64,000 bases of DNA, from assembly GCF_015207655.1 (NCBI RefSeq), contig NZ_JADEWN010000004.1, forward strand, positions 81,738-145,737. The letters are read 5' to 3'. A program made the translations under genes and the position numbers. The notes under the pieces are model-generated. The model was not told the DNA's origin. It was given only the letters and a program-made list of their open reading frames with translations, and ran no database searches. Below are positions 45,286-54,776 of this stretch, piece after piece. How positions within the stretch are numbered: position 1 is the stretch's first letter; each line of letters starts with the position of its first letter. The stretch comes from Gloeocapsopsis crepidinum LEGE 06123 (GTDB lineage Bacteria > Cyanobacteriota > Cyanobacteriia > Cyanobacteriales > Chroococcidiopsidaceae).

Positions 45286-47001
45286 TAAAACTAACTTGCA
45301 TCTGATTTTTTCACGCGGATGTCTCACCGTACTCTTCTAAGCTGCTTCGCCTTTAAAACTCTGACATCGTGGTACACAGCTAAGGTAACATAGAGAAATC
45401 GGAATATCATTTACTAGATGCGCTTCGTCAGTAAATACCCCTAATTGCCCCGCCGGCTGTTGCTGGAAAAATTCTCTCTATATTGCCATAGAATAGCTGC
45501 TTGTCAGACAAATGTGAAACGACTCTTGGACTAGAAAAATAGTGCTAATCACTAGTGACGCCGGAAGTACTACCAAATTACTTGACCAGTATCAGTACAT
45601 TGGTACTCTACCACAATTTTCATCGCAGTTATCTCACTATCTATTAGATCGAGGGCAAACTTTATTTGGTCGCATTGGATGTTCTCGATTCATCTCCTTT
45701 AATAAGTTATCAACACAGCAGAAAACAGTAATTGATTTGCTCTTCAGTAGAAAAGATTATTCTTACTGAAGATGGACACAGTTGTACTTTTTAGCAGCAT
45801 ACAGTGGGTTTTTCCTTTGAGTTAACTTAGTTGCACATTACGTTACTTAGCTTGTATTTACTACTTATCATCATCAACCTACTATTGCATAAGTTACTCT
45901 CAAGCTGAGAATCTTATCTTGACAGTACCACTCATATCTGCCGCATAATGCTGACCATCAACAAACTTAATTCCTACTACTGTGTTTGCTCAACTACAAC
46001 AATTAGCTCTTGACTAACTGAAAAGTAATTTGGATGAAATTATCTAACTTTGGAGATATTTAAAACATTTGTAGTTGATAGTCACAATTCTCGAACAGAA
46101 TTAGCATATATAAGTATTTCTACTGAACCTCAGGCTCAATACAGGTTTTGGCAACAACGCACCAAGAATTATTCGCTAATTTTAGGTCAAGATAAGCACG
46201 TTTTTCAGCTCTAGTGCGTAGCGCATCACCCATCTATCAAATTATTATTAAATAGACTGATAATCCTTATTTGCACATTATTTCTTGGAAATAGCAGCAT
46301 AGTATCAAATATTACAATTAGTAACGAACACATAAGAGGACTATTTCCGGTTAAAAGTGCTGGCATTTAAACAAAGATTGAGCACTTATTAATGTGCCAT
46401 GGTTGATTTTCTCTCAGTGAGTTGTTTCAGCCTATAATTTTCGGTAACACAACCAACTTGAGAGCTTCGTAGTTGTATTAATGCTAAATTTAAGCATTGA
46501 CCTAATGCGTTTGTGTATGACTTTATATCAATTTTGTAACTATAGGTCTAAATGCAAATTTTGAGTAAAGCTACGATTAGGCTTCGGACGTTTAAAAGAC
46601 TTGAGCATAAGATAGATGCAGTTAAGAAGATATAAATAACACAATTAATAAAAAACACTATCTCTAAGCTATATATTATATTTGAAACGTTTTACTTCTT
46701 AGGCAATTTAGCTATAGATTTTTAGAGTTTTTGGCTACTGTGTATTTACTTAAGTCAAGAAGATATCAACTTGATTAATTCTTCCTATCTGTACATCTAC
46801 TGAATTTTAATATAGTTATAATATTATTGACTTATATATATTTTTTCACTTTTTCTGCTTTTTAATAACTTCATTTTTATAAAATTTCTTATTTAAAAAT
46901 CTTAGTTAAAAGTTTATTTTTAATATTTATTCAATATAATGAGTTCCATAAAAAAATAAATAGTTTAGCAAAAATAAAGATTACATTTTAGAAAAAAATA
47001 T
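45286..47001. other. 1.7-kb AT-rich stretch without convincing genes
   Basis: Between IS1 and the polysaccharide cluster. The only sizeable open frame is 45542-45769 (+, 75 codons, GTG start), ending STQQKTVIDLLFSRKDYSY; it could be the 3' relic of a larger gene but I do not recognise it. Another short coding-like stretch (TEPQAQYRFWQQRTKNYS) is near 46120-46200. From about 46500 on the DNA is very AT-rich and probably contains the promoter region of the cluster. No terminator or RNA gene was seen. Confidence 0.5.
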
Positions 47002-47829
47002 ATGCATACAAGAGAGTTAATTATCAAGGCAGGTCGTACTGAAAGCCAGTATTGGAAAGATCTGTGGAAATATAGAGAGCTATTTTACTTTCTTGCTTGG
47101 CGTGATATTTTGGTGCGTTACAAGCAAACGATTATTGGCATGGCATGGGCATTGCTCCGCCCGTTCTTAACAATGATTGTATTTAGCATTGTGTTTGGTC
47201 AACTGGCAAAGCTTCCTAGTGAAGGTAGTACGCCGTACCCAATTCTCGTTTATGCTGCTATGTTACCTTGGCAGTTTTTCTCTGGTGCGCTTACAGAATG
47301 TAGTAATAGCTTAATTAGTAACGCTAACTTACTTTCCAAAGTGTACTTTCCGCGTTTGATTATACCAACTAGTGCTGTAATTGTCAGCTTCGTTGATTTT
47401 ATGATTTCTGGCATAATTTTGTTGGGATTGATGGCATGGTACAACTTTGTTCCTGATTGGCGAATTTTAACTTTGCCATTGTTTATTGCGATTGCTTTTG
47501 CAGCATCAATGGGTGCAGGATTGTGGCTAGCAGCATTAACTGTAGAGTATCGAGATTTTCGCTACGTGGTACCGTTTATTGTTCAGTTTGGTTTGTATAT
47601 TTCGCCAGTAGGTTTTAGCAGTAAGATTGTTCCCGAACAGTGGCGCTTACTATATTCACTCAACCCAATGGTAGGGGTAATTGACGGTTTCCGTTGGGCA
47701 ATCTTGGGTAGTGAATCGCAGATATATGTACCTGGATTTGCCCTGTCTTTAGCTTTAGTGGCAGTGCTGCTGTGGAGTGGTATTTTATACTTCCGCAAAG
47801 TGGAACGTACCTTTGCTGACGTGATTTAG
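47002..47829 (+). CDS. Polysaccharide ABC exporter permease (Wzm-like)
   Basis: A 275-residue ABC-2 type permease with six hydrophobic segments. The start (YRELFYFLAWRDILVRYKQT, IIGMAWALLRPFLTMIVF) is characteristic of polysaccharide and polyol-phosphate exporters, as is NANLLSKVYFPRLIIPTS. It would form the membrane channel for the ATPase encoded 15 bases downstream. This is the first gene of the cluster. It exports a lipid-linked glycan to the periplasmic side. Confidence 0.93.
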   Translation: MHTRELIIKAGRTESQYWKDLWKYRELFYFLAWRDILVRYKQTIIGMAWALLRPFLTMIVFSIVFGQLAKLPSEGSTPYPILVYAAMLPWQFFSGALTECSNSLISNANLLSKVYFPRLIIPTSAVIVSFVDFMISGIILLGLMAWYNFVPDWRILTLPLFIAIAFAASMGAGLWLAALTVEYRDFRYVVPFIVQFGLYISPVGFSSKIVPEQWRLLYSLNPMVGVIDGFRWAILGSESQIYVPGFALSLALVAVLLWSGILYFRKVERTFADVI

Positions 47830-47844
47830 AGAGGAGTTAGGTAA

Positions 47845-49128
47845 ATGTCAAATTCAATAATTCAGGTTGAGAATCTAAGTAAGAAGTACGTTCTTGCACA
47901 TCAGAAAGAAGGCAATGTTCGTTACAAAACATTGCGTGAGGCAATGACCAATACTACAACATCCCTAGTCGGTGTTTTAACACCTCTTACCAAAAAGGAA
48001 ACTCATCAAACTCGAGAAGAGTTTTGGGCTTTGAAGGAAGTTTCTTTTGAGATTAAACAAGGTGAAGCAGTTGGGATTATTGGACATAATGGCGCAGGAA
48101 AGTCAACGCTATTAAAACTTCTGAGCCGTATCACCGAACCTACTACAGGAAGCATAGCTGTTAGAGGGCGAGTAGCAAGTTTATTAGAGGTAGGGACAGG
48201 ATTTCACCCAGAACTAACTGGAAGAGAAAACATTTACCTCAACGGTTCTATTTTAGGAATGAGTAGAACTGAAATTAAGCAAAAATTTGATGAAATTGTT
48301 GCCTTTGCTGAAGTAGAGAAGTTTTTAGACACCCCTGTAAAGCGCTACTCTTCTGGAATGTATGTGCGCCTTGCTTTTTCAGTTGCAGCCCACTTAGAAC
48401 CAGAAATTTTAATTGTAGATGAAGTACTAGCAGTAGGCGATTCGACATTTCAAAAGAAATGTTTGGGAAAAATGGGTGATGTGGCAACGAAAGAAGGACG
48501 AACAGTCTTGTTTGTTAGTCACAGCATGCAAGCGATCGCTCAGTTAACTAAGCGTTGTGTACTCCTTTCCAAAGGTGGCGTTCAATTTGATGGTTGCACA
48601 GATAAAGCTATGCAGTTGTACATTGCTGGGCAAAAATCTGCTGACGAACAACCAGCTTATTATCAAGCGCCTTCCAACAAAACAGGCAACTATGTAGCTT
48701 GGGTACGGGCACATACTTCTGAGGAACAAGGAGTCCATTGCTGGGGCAAATCTATTACTTTTGAGTTTGCTCTAAACGTCACTAATCCACATCAAAGCTT
48801 ATGTTTCTCTTTTCAAGTAGTAGATGAACTACAACAACCTATTTGTATTTTCTGGTTTTTCGATTCTCAAGCTCCTTTCCGTAAAGAAGCAGGAACTTTC
48901 ATCCTGCGTTGCGAGATACCAAAGCTAAGGCTTTATATGGGTTCATACACCTTAACTACATGGTTGTCTGAGCGTTCCAGTAATACCCTGTTGGAAAACC
49001 TGACTAATATTTGCCCGTTTGAAGTGACTATGCATGGTACCAAACGAGAAGAATATGAATGGCAATCTAATGAATGCACATATCTAGAAGATGCTGTTTG
49101 GAAAACAACATCTTACGAAAATATATAG
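47845..49128 (+). CDS. Polysaccharide ABC exporter ATPase with Wzt C-terminal domain
   Basis: A 427-residue Wzt-like ATPase. Residues 1-245 are the ABC domain with [14 protein letters not shown], the family-specific [15 protein letters not shown] and [12 protein letters not shown]. The C-terminal 160 residues, after a linker, form the Wzt_C beta-sandwich ([20 protein letters not shown]) that in known Wzt proteins recognises the finished end of the O-polysaccharide before export. A good ribosome binding site (GAGGAG) lies at 47831. With the permease it makes the complete exporter. Confidence 0.94.
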   Translation: MSNSIIQVENLSKKYVLAHQKEGNVRYKTLREAMTNTTTSLVGVLTPLTKKETHQTREEFWALKEVSFEIKQGEAVGIIGHNGAGKSTLLKLLSRITEPTTGSIAVRGRVASLLEVGTGFHPELTGRENIYLNGSILGMSRTEIKQKFDEIVAFAEVEKFLDTPVKRYSSGMYVRLAFSVAAHLEPEILIVDEVLAVGDSTFQKKCLGKMGDVATKEGRTVLFVSHSMQAIAQLTKRCVLLSKGGVQFDGCTDKAMQLYIAGQKSADEQPAYYQAPSNKTGNYVAWVRAHTSEEQGVHCWGKSITFEFALNVTNPHQSLCFSFQVVDELQQPICIFWFFDSQAPFRKEAGTFILRCEIPKLRLYMGSYTLTTWLSERSSNTLLENLTNICPFEVTMHGTKREEYEWQSNECTYLEDAVWKTTSYENI

Positions 49129-49176
49129 AGATGCTTAGAGACCACAGTATTCATACCAGTAACAAGGTAGTAAAAA

Positions 49177-49686
49177 ATGCCAATTAAAGATGACGTGAAA
49201 CTAGGCAGTAACGTTAAGATTTTTCATCCCAATTTGGTTAACCTCTATGGTTGCACAATTGAAGACGAAACTAAAATTGGCACCTTTGTAGAGATTCAAA
49301 AAAATGTTGTAATTGGATCTCGGTGTAAAGTGTCATCCCATACCTTTATTTGCGAAGGCGTGGTTATAGAAGACGAAGTGTTTGTTGGTCATGGAGTTAT
49401 GTTTACCAATGACCTTTATCCTCGCGCTACTAATGAAGATAGCAGCCTGCAAACAGAGGTAGATTGGTCTGTCATAGAAACTCGAGTGAAGCGCCGTGCC
49501 TCTATTGGTAGCAACGCTACCATCCTACCAGGAGTCACAATTGGCGAAAATGCCATAGTTGGAGCTGGGGCTGTAGTCACGTACAACGTTCCTGATTATA
49601 CAACTGTAGTAGGAGTTCCTGCTCGGATCATAGGTAATGTTCATAACGCACGCGAACGCAGAGATCTCAGTTTATTGAAGTCATAG
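49177..49686 (+). CDS. Left-handed beta-helix acyltransferase (WbpD/WlbB-like)
   Basis: A 169-residue hexapeptide-repeat protein. Repeats such as IEDETKIGTFVEI, VVIGSRCKVS, GVVIEDEVFVGHGVMFTN and TIGENAIVGAGAVV form the beta-helix. VGHGVMFTNDLYPRA carries the catalytic His loop. It looks like sugar N-acetyltransferases of the WbpD/WlbB group, which acetylate the 3-amino group of UDP-2-acetamido-3-amino-uronic acid or similar sugars. The dehydrogenase and aminotransferase at 53.6-55.9 kb would supply such a substrate. Confidence 0.88.
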   Translation: MPIKDDVKLGSNVKIFHPNLVNLYGCTIEDETKIGTFVEIQKNVVIGSRCKVSSHTFICEGVVIEDEVFVGHGVMFTNDLYPRATNEDSSLQTEVDWSVIETRVKRRASIGSNATILPGVTIGENAIVGAGAVVTYNVPDYTTVVGVPARIIGNVHNARERRDLSLLKS

Positions 49687-49779
49687 AGATAGTGCGTTAG
49701 TTAAGTAAGGAAATAATTTGGATCTAATTTATACACATTAAGTTATACGAGTTGTTGCAAAACAAGTATATTCAACAGA

Positions 49780-52572
49780 ATGGATAGACAAATTGATACT
49801 AACAAATTTCTGATAGCTCAAGCTCAAACAACTGGGCAGACATTATTTACAAATCAAACACCGCAAGCCTCAGGTAAGACTGACGGCATTCCCTACGAAC
49901 TAGGGATGAAGTTTCAAACTACCAAGGCAGGTCAGATTACTGCAATTCGTTATTGGAAATCATCCAGCGAGACTGGCACTCACGTTGGCAAAATCTGGTC
50001 GTCAACAGGTTCTTTGTTAGCAAGTGTAACTTTCGCGAATGAAACAGCCTCAGGTTGGCAACAGCAGGCTCTCAGTGCACCACTAAATATTCAAGCTAAT
50101 GCAACCTACGTAGTAAGTGTCAATGTCAATCTCTATTACCCCATAACACAGAATGGATTCGCAAGTTCAGTTGTCAATGGAGATCTCAACTCTGTTGCTG
50201 ACGGCAACAATGGAGTTTACAACACTAATCCAGGCTCTTTCCCAACTAGTTCCTGGCAAAACAGCAACTATTACCGCGACATAGTCTTCGTTGCTGGTAA
50301 TAATTCTTCTCCCCCTCCTTCTTCAACCTCTAATGGGCAGACTGTTTTTACAACTCAGGTACCGCAAATTTTAAATGAGACTGATGGCGTTCCTTACGAA
50401 CTGGGAATGAAATTCCGCAGTACCAAGGCAGGTTACATTACTGCGATTCGTTATTGGAAAGCATCTAGTGATACTGGCGTTCATGTTGGTAAAATCTGGT
50501 CATCAAAAGGTTCTCTGTTAGCAAGTGTTGCTTTCTCAAATGAGACAGCCTCGGGTTGGCAACAGCAGGCTCTCAGTACACCACTGAATATTCAAGCTAA
50601 TACAACCTACGTAGTGAGTGTCAACATCAATAGCCACTACGTTGCTACTAATAATGGATTGACAGGCTCAGTGATCAATGGAGACCTCAGCTCAGTTGCG
50701 GACGGCAACAATGGAGTTTTCGGTAATTCAGGTTCTTTTCCAACTAATTCTTGGCGGAACAGCAACTATTTTCGTGATGTAGTCTTCACTGCTGGCAACT
50801 TTCCCACTATCACTAAAACGAGTGGCGACAATCAAAGTGGTACAGTGGGAACTACTTTGTCTAACCCATTGATTGTTCAAGTCAAAGACGGTGCTGGCAA
50901 TCCCCTATCAGGCGTTACAGTCAACTTTGCAATTGTTGGTGGAGATGGTAGAGTTTCACCCACTACTGCTGTAACTAACACCAACGGTCAGACAAGCACA
51001 ACACTGACTCTAGGGACAGCATCTGGTGCAACAAACACTGTAAATGCGACAGCCTCTAACATAGGCAGTGTCATCTTTAGTGCTAGAGCTAATCCAGCAA
51101 ATCCTAACCCCATTTATTTAGAAAACCTAAATCCTGGCACAACTAACTGGAAGCTTGTCAACCGAGCCAGTGGCGAGATTGCTGGCTATGCCTCAGCAAC
51201 TAGTGTGAATAAGGGAGGATCGCTAGATATCAAGGTTTCTCTTGGAAAAGCTGGACAATTTACCATCGATGTGTATCGGTTGGGCTATTATGGCGGCACA
51301 GGAGGCAGGCTAATGGCAAGCAGTGGTTTGCTTAACGGCAAAACCCAACCTGCCTGTACTCTAGATCCCAATACCCGCTTGGTTGAGTGTAACTGGGCAA
51401 CTTCCTACGTTCTACAAGTAGCCAATAACTGGACTAGCGGTCTGTATGTAGCCAAGCTAACTGACCAGGCAACAAGCAAAGTGGCACACGTGTGGTTTGT
51501 CGTTCGCGATGATAGCAGCACTGCTGATATTCTGTTCCAGAGTGCAGTGTCTACTGTTCTGGCTTATAACACTACAGGAGGTTACAGCTTATACAGCTTT
51601 AATAGCGTTGGCGGTCAACGGGCTTTCAAAGTTTCCTACGATCGACCCTTTTCCCAAGCAAGCTTTCAAGAGTCTTACGAGGCTGACACGCCATTGCGAT
51701 GGGAATACAACATGATCCGTTGGCTGGAATCTCAAGCTTATAATGTCACCTACACCGACAATATGCAAGTCCATGCCAATGGACAAAAATTGCTTAATCA
51801 CAAAGTATTTCTGTCTGTGGGTCACGATGAGTACTGGTCTAAAGAAATGCGCGATACTGTTGAAACCGCTCGCAATGCCAAAATCAATCTAGGATTTTTC
51901 TCTGCTAATACTTGTTATTGGCGAGTCAGGTTTGAAAATTCCACTCCTGCTGCTGGTCAAGTGAAGCCCAACCGAGTAATGGCGTGCTACAAACAAGACT
52001 GGTCATTAGATCCAGTCGCTCAGCAACAGGGGTCATCAGCAGCTACTAATAAATTCCGCAGCGTTCAGAACAAGCGACCAGAAAACGCCTTGTTAGGGGT
52101 TATGTATGGTAGCGATACACCTAATATCTACGGTGGATTCAATTATGTCGTCACCAACAGCAGCGATCCTTACTATGCAAACACAGGTTTGCAAAATGGA
52201 GATCAACTGAGTTTGTTAGTGGGATATGAATGGGATTTCATTGTTAATAATGGTTCTACTCCTCCTGGTCTTGTCACCTTGTCTCAATCAACAGTTCAGC
52301 CTGCTAACTTATTACCAGACTTTGATGAACCGCCTGGAGAACGTGCCCTTCCTTCTAATCAAGATTTCACTAAAGCTCACTCAGTTCGCTACACGGCTAG
52401 TAGTGGAGCTAAAGTCTTTGCCTCTGGAACTATTCAATGGGCATGGGGGCTAGACAGCGATGGAGTCAGCCCAGCGCGAGAAGATGTTCGCGTCAAGCAA
52501 ATAACTGTCAATATCTTGGCAGACATGGGAGCCAAGCCTCAATTTCCAGATAACAACGTAATTGTTCCTTAA
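49780..52572 (+). CDS. DUF4082 x2 / Ig-like / dimethylformamidase-like secreted protein
   Basis: A 930-residue multidomain protein. Residues about 18-175 and 186-345 are two DUF4082 copies, closely similar (both with PYELGMKF, AIRYWK, HVGKIWSS and ETASGWQQQAL). Residues about 350-440 are an invasin-like Ig domain (GNPLSGVTVNFAIVGGDGRV). From about 445 on the sequence resembles the large subunit of N,N-dimethylformamidase (DUF6605): YRLGYYGGTGGRLM, SVGHDEYWSKEMRDTVE, SANTCYWRVRFENS. No clear signal peptide is seen. Such proteins occur beside polysaccharide genes. A glycan-related or carbon-nitrogen hydrolase role is possible; the activity is unknown. Confidence 0.85.
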   Translation: MDRQIDTNKFLIAQAQTTGQTLFTNQTPQASGKTDGIPYELGMKFQTTKAGQITAIRYWKSSSETGTHVGKIWSSTGSLLASVTFANETASGWQQQALSAPLNIQANATYVVSVNVNLYYPITQNGFASSVVNGDLNSVADGNNGVYNTNPGSFPTSSWQNSNYYRDIVFVAGNNSSPPPSSTSNGQTVFTTQVPQILNETDGVPYELGMKFRSTKAGYITAIRYWKASSDTGVHVGKIWSSKGSLLASVAFSNETASGWQQQALSTPLNIQANTTYVVSVNINSHYVATNNGLTGSVINGDLSSVADGNNGVFGNSGSFPTNSWRNSNYFRDVVFTAGNFPTITKTSGDNQSGTVGTTLSNPLIVQVKDGAGNPLSGVTVNFAIVGGDGRVSPTTAVTNTNGQTSTTLTLGTASGATNTVNATASNIGSVIFSARANPANPNPIYLENLNPGTTNWKLVNRASGEIAGYASATSVNKGGSLDIKVSLGKAGQFTIDVYRLGYYGGTGGRLMASSGLLNGKTQPACTLDPNTRLVECNWATSYVLQVANNWTSGLYVAKLTDQATSKVAHVWFVVRDDSSTADILFQSAVSTVLAYNTTGGYSLYSFNSVGGQRAFKVSYDRPFSQASFQESYEADTPLRWEYNMIRWLESQAYNVTYTDNMQVHANGQKLLNHKVFLSVGHDEYWSKEMRDTVETARNAKINLGFFSANTCYWRVRFENSTPAAGQVKPNRVMACYKQDWSLDPVAQQQGSSAATNKFRSVQNKRPENALLGVMYGSDTPNIYGGFNYVVTNSSDPYYANTGLQNGDQLSLLVGYEWDFIVNNGSTPPGLVTLSQSTVQPANLLPDFDEPPGERALPSNQDFTKAHSVRYTASSGAKVFASGTIQWAWGLDSDGVSPAREDVRVKQITVNILADMGAKPQFPDNNVIVP

Positions 52573-52583
52573 AGATTACACAT

Positions 52584-53570
52584 ATGAATTTAAGACTAAA
52601 ACGGAGACGATTTGGTAAATTAGCGCTAGCTAGTGCTGCAACAACTGTGCTCTCCAACATTGCAACCAAAACCTTTGCGCAACAGCCACCACTAACTATT
52701 TATGGTGTGCGCCTTACTCCAGCTAGTAGCAGAATCACAGAAGATCTAGCTGATGCCTCAACAGCTAATAAAACTCCAGGAATCATCTTACAAGCTGTAA
52801 ATTTAGTACAAAATCAGGAAGTATTAACTACTGAAATTGCTGAACAGTTTGTTCAAAATCAACAGGAAACTACTGAGACAATAAATAAAGCTTTTGTGAT
52901 TAAAAAGCCTTCTGAACGGGTAACTGGTTTCACTGCGTTATCAAATGGAACATTTATTGTTGCCGTCTCAGCAGCTACTAGAAAGGGTGATTTTAGTCGC
53001 TTCATACTTTTCAATGAAGATGGTAAGAGATCTGCGCCAAAAGGCTTGAAAGCTAAAAAAATTAAAAAGAAAAACACAGTTGAAAGTTTGTTGGCAATCC
53101 AAAACGACCAGCTCCTCAGTGTTGTTAGCTTAAACCAAGGTCAACCGCCTTTTGAACTGGCAGTTATTAATTTCAGATCGGGTCAAGTAGACTCTGGTGC
53201 TTCTTTCGGTCTACCAGACATACCATCAAATCATCGGTTCAGCAATCTCGCTCAATCTGCAGATGGCAGAATTTATGCTACTACCATGGACTCTGAAGGT
53301 GTCCCAATTCTAGTGCAGTTAGATCTGCAAAACAAATCTCCAATCACTGGGAGAGGCAAGATTATTAAGCTAGTGCAATTGAGCTTCAATGACAGACTAT
53401 TGAAAAGTGACTTAGCGAGTCTAGCTTTCTCTCCATCCGGTCAACTGTTTGCGCTTGCCAATCTCACTTCTGAAGGAACTAACTCTCTGTTTATAGTCGA
53501 TCTGAAAACTGGAGAGATGAAGTTACTTAGGAAATTTGCAGTTGACAAGATTGCTTTTAAAAAAGTGTAG
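52584..53570 (+). CDS. Tat-type exported protein, probable beta-propeller, unknown function
   Basis: A 328-residue protein. The N-terminus (LRLKRRRFGKLALASAATTV, then ATKTFAQQ) looks like a Tat signal peptide with a twin-arginine motif and an Ala-x-Ala-like cleavage site. The rest has repeated beta-strand units (FTALSNGTFIVAVSA; SADGRIYATTMDSEG; SPSGQLFALANL) as in a six- or seven-bladed propeller. It begins 12 bases after the gene at 49780 and probably is translated with it. I do not recognise a specific family. Confidence 0.75.
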   Translation: MNLRLKRRRFGKLALASAATTVLSNIATKTFAQQPPLTIYGVRLTPASSRITEDLADASTANKTPGIILQAVNLVQNQEVLTTEIAEQFVQNQQETTETINKAFVIKKPSERVTGFTALSNGTFIVAVSAATRKGDFSRFILFNEDGKRSAPKGLKAKKIKKKNTVESLLAIQNDQLLSVVSLNQGQPPFELAVINFRSGQVDSGASFGLPDIPSNHRFSNLAQSADGRIYATTMDSEGVPILVQLDLQNKSPITGRGKIIKLVQLSFNDRLLKSDLASLAFSPSGQLFALANLTSEGTNSLFIVDLKTGEMKLLRKFAVDKIAFKKV

Positions 53571-53654
53571 AAACTGTGAGTGAATTTCTCGCAACCATTG
53601 TTATTTCGCTATCAATTAACTCTTAATAAATTTACTTGCATAGGTTGTACTTCA

Positions 53655-54776
53655 ATGACAAATATTAGCGATCGCGCAAAAGCAGGTTTTGATACAAGTA
53701 TTTACCCATATTCAGTAATTTCCTCGAATAAGCAAAGCCCAGCTCACACAATCAATATTGGTGTCATCGGTTATGGCTACTGGGGACCTAATTTAGTCCG
53801 TAGTTTTGCTGGTATACCAGGAGCAAGAGTTGTAGCAGTTAGTGATTTTAACGTAGAAAGGCTGGCTAAGGTGCAGTCGCGGTATCCAGCTATGAAAGTG
53901 ACTACAAATAGTCACGATCTATTTGCAGACTCACAGATCGATGCTATTGCGATCGCTACACCAGTTTCTACTCATTTTGATTTAGCCCTAGCAGCATTGC
54001 AAGCTGGTAAGCACGTATTAGTAGAAAAACCGATGACTGTTAACTCCCAGCAGGCTATAACACTGATCGAGGAGGCAAAAGGGCGTAATTTAGTGCTGAT
54101 GGTAGATCATACCTTTGTTTATACAGGCGCCGTACGTAAGATGCGAGAATTGGTCGCCACTAGAATAGTAGGTGACATTTATTACTACGATTCCGTACGT
54201 GTCAACTTAGGATTATTCCAGCATGACGTTAATGTGCTCTGGGATTTAGCAGTACACGACCTTTCCATTATGGATTATGTATTGCAATTGGAGCCTTATG
54301 CTGTTTCTGCTACAGGTATCAGTCACGTTCCTGGTGAACCAGAAAATATTGCCTACCTAACGTTGTTTTTTGAGAATAACTTGATTGCACATATTCATGC
54401 GAATTGGCTAGCACCAGTCAAAGTCCGTCGCACGCTACTCGGTGGCAGTCAAAAAATGGTCTGCTATGACGACTTAGAGCCGAGTGAAAAAGTCAAGGTA
54501 TACGACAAAGGAATTACAGTCAATGGCAGCTCTGAGAAGGTGTATCAGATGCTAGTTGGTTACCGTACAGGTGACATGTGGGCACCAAAGTTGGATATGA
54601 CAGAAGCATTGCAGACTGAAGCATTACACTTCATTCATTGCATTCAACAAGGCGATCACCCGATTACAGATGGGGAAGCGGGACTGCGAGTAGTCAAGAT
54701 TCTAGAAGCTGCTACTCAGTCGATGAAAAAGCAAGGTGGATTAGTTGAATTAAATACAGCAAGGTTAGCAGCATGA
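53655..54776 (+). CDS. Gfo/Idh/MocA family sugar-nucleotide oxidoreductase
   Basis: A 373-residue NAD(P)-dependent dehydrogenase. The Rossmann motif is GVIGYGYWGPNLVR and the family motif is EKPMT; VDHTFVYTGAVRKMRELV and LWDLAVHDLSIMDYVL belong to the C-terminal catalytic domain. I prefer ATG 53655, as the upstream GTG at 53580 adds 25 residues without similarity. Related enzymes (WlbA/WbpB) oxidise C3 of UDP-GlcNAc-uronic acid for the next aminotransferase. The stop overlaps the following start (ATGA). Confidence 0.9.
   Translation: MTNISDRAKAGFDTSIYPYSVISSNKQSPAHTINIGVIGYGYWGPNLVRSFAGIPGARVVAVSDFNVERLAKVQSRYPAMKVTTNSHDLFADSQIDAIAIATPVSTHFDLALAALQAGKHVLVEKPMTVNSQQAITLIEEAKGRNLVLMVDHTFVYTGAVRKMRELVATRIVGDIYYYDSVRVNLGLFQHDVNVLWDLAVHDLSIMDYVLQLEPYAVSATGISHVPGEPENIAYLTLFFENNLIAHIHANWLAPVKVRRTLLGGSQKMVCYDDLEPSEKVKVYDKGITVNGSSEKVYQMLVGYRTGDMWAPKLDMTEALQTEALHFIHCIQQGDHPITDGEAGLRVVKILEAATQSMKKQGGLVELNTARLAA

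Noticed and set aside
44505..45294. Target-site duplication around IS1
   Set aside because: The nine bases on either side differ, also when the ends are moved by one or two bases.
45542..45769. Open frame of 75 codons after the IS1 element
   Set aside because: GTG start without ribosome binding site and no family recognised. It may be a gene relic, so it is described with the gap rather than called as a gene.
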